Source: Vulcanimicrobium sp035943995 (GTDB taxonomy: Bacteria; Vulcanimicrobiota; Vulcanimicrobiia; Vulcanimicrobiales; Vulcanimicrobiaceae). From it: 64,000 nt of DNA. Where the stretch lies: positions 1 through 64,000 of the forward strand of contig DASZBS010000114.1 in NCBI GenBank assembly GCA_035943995.1, read 5' to 3'. The position numbers were made by a program, and so were the translations under genes. The notes beneath the pieces were generated by a model. That model worked only from the letters and a program-made list of their open reading frames with translations. It was not told the DNA's origin and ran no database searches. Positions 60,344 through 64,000 of the stretch are shown piece after piece. Numbering within the stretch: position 1 is the first letter of the stretch; every line of letters begins with the position of its first letter.

Positions 60344-61996
60344 CTGAAAACGACGAGTGCCGACCGGCTCGCCGAGTACGCGCGCAAGCGCGACTTCTCG
60401 GCGACGCCGGAACCATCGGGCGCCAAGCCCAAGCGGGTTTCTACCAAGAAGCTCCGCTTCGTCGTGCAGCAGCACCGCGCGACGCGTCTGCACTGGGATT
60501 TCCGGCTCGAAGCAGCGGGGGTGATGCCGTCGTGGGCGGTCACCAAGGGCCCGACGCTCATCGCGGGCGAGAAGCGGCTCGCGATGAAGACCGAAGATCA
60601 CCCGCTCGACTACCGCACGTTCGAAGGCGTCATCCCCGAGGGCAACTACGGCGCGGGCGAGGTGATCGTCTGGGACGAGGGCTTCTACGACCTGTACGAA
60701 GGCGACGATCCGGTCGCGCAGATCGCGAAGGGCAAGCTCAAGATCGTGCTCGCGGGACACAAGCTCAAAGGCTTGTTCACGCTGGTGAAGATGAAGCCAC
60801 GCGAAGGCGAGCACGGCGAGCCGTGGCTGATGTTCAAGGACCACGACGAGTACGAAGACCCGAACTGGAAGATGGAAGACCACGCGCAGAGCGTGAAGAC
60901 CGGCAAGACCCTCGCGCAGTTGCAAGCGTCGCGCAAGGACGCGCCGATTTGGAAGAGCAACCGCGCCGCGTCGCCCGACGGCACCGCGGTGAAGCGCGCC
61001 GCGCGCGCGAAATCGGCCAAGGCCGACCCGCTGCCGCGCGACGTGAAGCCGATGCTGACCACGCTCGTCGACGGCCCGTTCGACGATCCGCGCTGGCTGT
61101 TCGAGTTGAAATGGGACGGCTACCGCGCGATCGCGGTGATCGAAAAAGATGCGGTGACGCTGACGTCGCGCAAAGGCAACGACTTGCTGCACCAGTTCCG
61201 CGAGATGGCGTCACTGCACACGGCGTTCCGCTCGATCCCCGTCGTCGTCGACGGCGAGCTGTGCGTGCTCGACGACGACGGCCGGCCCGATTTCCAAGCC
61301 CTGCAGTCGCGCGACAAGCCCGAAGCGCGCGGCGTCAAGCGCCGCAAGCCGTCGGCGGTCACGTTCGTCGTGTTCGACTTGCTGTACGCCGACGGCCGCG
61401 ACTTGCGCGAGCGCCCGCTCGAAGAGCGCAAGCGTTTGCTGGAAGCGGTCATCGTCCCGGAGCGCGGCGTGCTGTACTCGTCGCATGTGCTCACGAAGGG
61501 CGAAGAGCTGTTCGCGCTCGCCGAGAAGCGCGGTCTCGAAGGGATCGTCGGCAAGGTGCGCACGTCGCCGTACCGCTCGATCCGCTCGCGCGAGTGGGTG
61601 AAGATCAAGGCGAAGAAGCGCCAGGAGTTCGTCGTCGGCGGCTGGACCGAGCCGCGCGGCAGCCGCAAGGGTTTCGGCTCGCTGCTCGTCGGCTACTACG
61701 ACGCCGACAGCTTGGTATACGCCGGCCACGTCGGCACCGGCTACGACGAGAAGCTGCTCAAGAGCGTGATGGCGAAGCTCGCGCCGCTGGAGCGCAAGAC
61801 CTCGCCCTTCGCCGACACGCCGAAAACGAACACGCCCGCGCACTGGGTGAAGCCGCAGCTCGTCGCGGAGGTGACGTTCGCGGAGTGGACGCGCGAAGGC
61901 ATCCTGCGCCAACCGGTGTTCCTCGGACTGCGCATCGACAAGGACGCAAAAACCGTCGTCCGCGAGCGCGAAGTGCACGCGGACCCGAACGCGTGA
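60344..61996 (+). CDS. ligD: LigD: phosphoesterase-ATP-dependent DNA ligase
   Basis: About 550 residues. The N-terminal 3'-phosphoesterase domain is LAEYARKRDFSATPEP, FVVQQHRATRLHWDFRLE (His, His, Asp) and EDHPLDYRTFEGVIPEGNYG. The ligase domain is WLFELKWDGYRAIAV with the adenylated Lys near 256, VVDGELCVLDDDG, GLEGIVGKV and WVKIKAK. The polymerase domain is a separate gene (next). I infer a CTG start at 60344 since the PE domain's first helix lies upstream of all ATG/GTG codons and GGAGG (60333-60337) fits it. Together with Ku it repairs double-strand breaks by end joining. Confidence 0.92.
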   Translation: MKTTSADRLAEYARKRDFSATPEPSGAKPKRVSTKKLRFVVQQHRATRLHWDFRLEAAGVMPSWAVTKGPTLIAGEKRLAMKTEDHPLDYRTFEGVIPEGNYGAGEVIVWDEGFYDLYEGDDPVAQIAKGKLKIVLAGHKLKGLFTLVKMKPREGEHGEPWLMFKDHDEYEDPNWKMEDHAQSVKTGKTLAQLQASRKDAPIWKSNRAASPDGTAVKRAARAKSAKADPLPRDVKPMLTTLVDGPFDDPRWLFELKWDGYRAIAVIEKDAVTLTSRKGNDLLHQFREMASLHTAFRSIPVVVDGELCVLDDDGRPDFQALQSRDKPEARGVKRRKPSAVTFVVFDLLYADGRDLRERPLEERKRLLEAVIVPERGVLYSSHVLTKGEELFALAEKRGLEGIVGKVRTSPYRSIRSREWVKIKAKKRQEFVVGGWTEPRGSRKGFGSLLVGYYDADSLVYAGHVGTGYDEKLLKSVMAKLAPLERKTSPFADTPKTNTPAHWVKPQLVAEVTFAEWTREGILRQPVFLGLRIDKDAKTVVREREVHADPNA

Positions 61997-62009
61997 ACGC
62001 ACGATCCTG

Positions 62010-62975
62010 ATGGCCGCGAAAAAAACGGAGACGACGGTCGACGTCGGCGGGCGCGTGGTGAAGCTCACCAATCAGGACAAGGTGCTCTTTCCGAACGACG
62101 GTTACACCAAGGGCGATCTCGTCGCGTACTACCGCGCCGTCGCGCCGGTGATCTTGCCGTACTTGCGCGCCAACCCGGTCACCATGGAACGCTTCCCCGA
62201 CGGCATCGCCGTCGCGCGCGGGATCTGGGAGAAGCAGATGCCGCGCTACACGCCCGAGTGGGTAGGGCGCGTAACGATCCCCCCGTCGACCGGCATTCCG
62301 CGCGACGTCACCTACGTCGTCGTCGACGACGAAGCGGCGCTGGTGTGGGTCGCGAACCTCGCGGCGATCACCCTGCACATCTGGTACTCGCACTCGCCGA
62401 CGATCGACGTCCCCGACGTGATCCTGTTCGACCTCGATCCCGGCGAGCGGTGCCCGCTGGCGCGGCTCGCGAAGGTCGCGCTGGCGTTTCGCGAGGAGCT
62501 CGGCAACATCGGGATCACGCCGCTGGTGAAGACCACCGGCGGGATGGGCCTGCACGTCATCGTGCCGCTGGAGCCGCACTACGACTACGACGTGGCCAAG
62601 GGCGTCTCGGAGCTGGTGGCCCGGCGCATCTACAGCGTGCTGCCGAAGGACTCTACGCTGGAGCGGTCGATCGCGAAGCGGCCCGACGACGTGGTGTATC
62701 TGGATTGGGTGCAGGTGGGCAAGGGGAAAACCTACGTCGCGCCGTTCACCGTGCGGGCTCGGGACGGGGCGCCGGTGTCGATGCCGCTGGCTTGGCGGGA
62801 CGTCGAGGCGATGCGCCGCAAGCGCGCCCCCGAGACGACCGCCGAGATGCGGCGGTGGACGATCGCGAACGTGCCGGGGCTCGTCGCGAAGCACGGCGAT
62901 CCGTGGCGGCGCGAGGGTTGGAAGCCCCAATCGCTCGAAAGCGCCTTGTCAAAGGCTCGCTCGCTCTGGGAATAA
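62010..62975 (+). CDS. LigD-type polymerase/primase domain protein
   Basis: A 321-residue free-standing NHEJ polymerase. VKLTNQDKVLFPNDGYTKGD is the family opening, VTMERFPDGI and HIWYSHSP follow, and VILFDLDPG carries the catalytic Asp pair. GGMGLHVIVPLEP and RRIYSVLPK complete the archaeo-eukaryotic primase fold. It fills gaps with ribonucleotides or dNTPs at broken ends. 13 bases after the PE-ligase gene, 8 before ku. Confidence 0.92.
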   Translation: MAAKKTETTVDVGGRVVKLTNQDKVLFPNDGYTKGDLVAYYRAVAPVILPYLRANPVTMERFPDGIAVARGIWEKQMPRYTPEWVGRVTIPPSTGIPRDVTYVVVDDEAALVWVANLAAITLHIWYSHSPTIDVPDVILFDLDPGERCPLARLAKVALAFREELGNIGITPLVKTTGGMGLHVIVPLEPHYDYDVAKGVSELVARRIYSVLPKDSTLERSIAKRPDDVVYLDWVQVGKGKTYVAPFTVRARDGAPVSMPLAWRDVEAMRRKRAPETTAEMRRWTIANVPGLVAKHGDPWRREGWKPQSLESALSKARSLWE

Positions 62976-62983
62976 CGGAGAAC

Positions 62984-63895
62984 ATGGCAGCACACGCGAT
63001 TTGGTCCGGCGCAATCAACTTCGGACTCGTCACGATCCCGGTCAAGCTGTACACGGCCGTTCGCAGCAACGACCTGCGCTTCAACTTCCTGCACAAAAAA
63101 GACAAAGGCCGCATCTTCAACGAGCGGCACTGCAGCGTGTGCGACGAGAAGGTGGAGTACGGTGACCTCGTGCGCGGTTACGAGTACGAGAAGGGCCACT
63201 ACGTCACGGTCACCGACGACGATCTCAAAGCGGTGCGCCCCGAGGCCACGCAGTCGGTGCAGATCGTGGAGTTCGTCGAGCTCGACCAGATCAACCCGAT
63301 GTACTTCGACACGCCGTACTACCTCGAGCCCGAGAAGAAGGGCCGCCACGCCTACGCGCTGCTCCGCGACGCGCTGATCGACTCCGGCAAGGTCGCCATC
63401 GCAAGCGTCGTGATCCGCTCGCGCGAGCACATCGCCGCCGTGAAGCCCAACGGCGAAGCGCTGGTGCTAGAGCTGATGCACTTCGCCGACGAGCTCGTCG
63501 AGCAGGGGAGCTTCGACTTCCCGGCACTCAACGAGAAGGTCGCCGACAACGAGAAGAAGATCGCGAAGATGCTCATCGACACGATGAGCGCGGAGAAGTT
63601 CGACCCCGAGAACTTCCACGACAAGTACAAGGAAGACGTGCTCGCGATGATCGAGGCGCGCGCGAACGGCGAGGACATCGAGGCACCCACGGTGCTCAAG
63701 CCGGTTGCGACCAACGTCGTCAACCTCATGGACGTGCTGCAGCGCTCGCTCGAAGCGTCGAAGACGCGCCGCTCGCGCAGCGGCGCCGCAGCCGACGAGG
63801 ACGAGGCGGACGAAAAGACCGCCAAGCGCGGCGGCGCGAAAGCGAAGAAGACCGCGAGCGCCGCGAAGCCCAAGCGGAAAAAGAGCGCGGCGTGA
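62984..63895 (+). CDS. ku: NHEJ protein Ku
   Basis: 303 residues. HAIWSGAINFGLVTIPVKLY, RCH-like ERHCSVCDEKVEYGDLVRGY, YFDTPYYLEPEK and KVAIASVVIRSREH are the bacterial Ku core that rings DNA ends as a homodimer and recruits LigD. After about 255 the tail is Lys/Ala-rich (KRGGAKAKKTASAAKPKRKK), the DNA-binding extension seen in longer Ku proteins. The start is the ATG at 62984. Third gene of the end-joining operon. Confidence 0.95.
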   Translation: MAAHAIWSGAINFGLVTIPVKLYTAVRSNDLRFNFLHKKDKGRIFNERHCSVCDEKVEYGDLVRGYEYEKGHYVTVTDDDLKAVRPEATQSVQIVEFVELDQINPMYFDTPYYLEPEKKGRHAYALLRDALIDSGKVAIASVVIRSREHIAAVKPNGEALVLELMHFADELVEQGSFDFPALNEKVADNEKKIAKMLIDTMSAEKFDPENFHDKYKEDVLAMIEARANGEDIEAPTVLKPVATNVVNLMDVLQRSLEASKTRRSRSGAAADEDEADEKTAKRGGAKAKKTASAAKPKRKKSAA

Positions 63896-63906
63896 AATGA
63901 CGCCGC

Positions 63907-64000
63907 TTAGCGCTCGCGGCTGAAGCGGCTGCGCGGGCGCACGAACGCCGTGTCGTCCGTTTCCTTGCGATGGCATTCGTCGCACGGCGTGTACTTGGTC
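63907..64000 (-). CDS. Partial gene: C-terminus with a CxxCH haem-type motif
   Basis: Reading in from the right edge, the minus strand gives TKYTPCDECHRKETDD then TAFVRPRSRFSRER and a TAA at 63907-63909. CDECH is a Cys-x-x-Cys-His motif, as in a c-type cytochrome. Only about 30 codons are visible. Convergent with ku, 11 bases apart. Confidence 0.5.
   Translation of the reverse strand, partial: TKYTPCDECHRKETDDTAFVRPRSRFSRER

Noticed and set aside
1..64000. CRISPR arrays, tRNA or rRNA genes
   Set aside because: No regularly spaced repeats, no tRNA cloverleaf landmarks and no rRNA-like sequence were noticed on either strand.

Overview
The window is a stretch of GC-rich bacterial chromosome. 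It has long, closely packed genes, frequent GTG and TTG starts, and many stop/start overlaps of the ATGA or GTGA type. The organism looks diderm: it has two OstA/LptA-like proteins, ExbD and TonB, and a periplasmic multicopper-oxidase/cytochrome set. It also has RsbV-RsbW-sigma and DUF948/YtxH proteins familiar from Gram-positives. A lineage such as Candidatus Eremiobacterota would fit, but that is only a guess from style. No rRNA, tRNA or CRISPR array was seen.

Layout. (1) 1-8.1 kb is a visibly less GC-rich accessory island. It holds three tiny overlapping unknown genes, a membrane protein plus a possible ADP-ribosyltransferase-like protein, a decayed piece of an ABC ATPase gene, and a complete four-gene QatABCD antiphage operon (KAP ATPase, QatB, QueC-like, TatD nuclease). 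(2) 8.5-16.7 kb carries an iron/phosphonate-type ABC transporter, a GlcD-GlcF fusion oxidase and a class V aminotransferase. (3) 16.7-22.5 kb has a DMT transporter, an amidohydrolase, an alpha/beta hydrolase, an FGGY sugar kinase and an MFS sugar-acid transporter. (4) 22.6-33 kb has murA, a small toxin-tail/SMI1 immunity cassette wedged beside a RidA gene, an aspartic protease, mreB, tandem OstA-like genes, rarA and an RHH-PIN toxin-antitoxin pair. (5) 33-37 kb has a cysteine desulfurase and an rsbV-rsbW-sigma stress operon. (6) 36.8-40 kb has an uncharacterised four-gene operon built from two interleaved protein families, and a transposase-like HTH gene. (7) 40-51 kb has alaS, an FAD oxidoreductase, cupredoxin, phosphoesterase, ECF sigma/anti-sigma, a haem protein, a histidine phosphatase and exbD-tonB. 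(8) 51-60 kb has two multicopper oxidases, serA with an in-frame amber stop, and two polytopic membrane proteins. (9) 60-64 kb has small stress-type proteins followed by a full NHEJ set (LigD PE-ligase, LigD polymerase, Ku).

Most notable: the Qat operon and the toxin-tail/SMI1 cassette share an architecture. Each lies between an intact host gene and a diverged or clipped copy of that gene's 3' end, which suggests acquisition by recombination at gene ends. Also notable are the four-gene RhiA-like/'VFSGR' operon with a candidate cysteine hydrolase, an mreB with no ATG/GTG/TTG start, and a serA whose ACT domain is cut by one stop codon.
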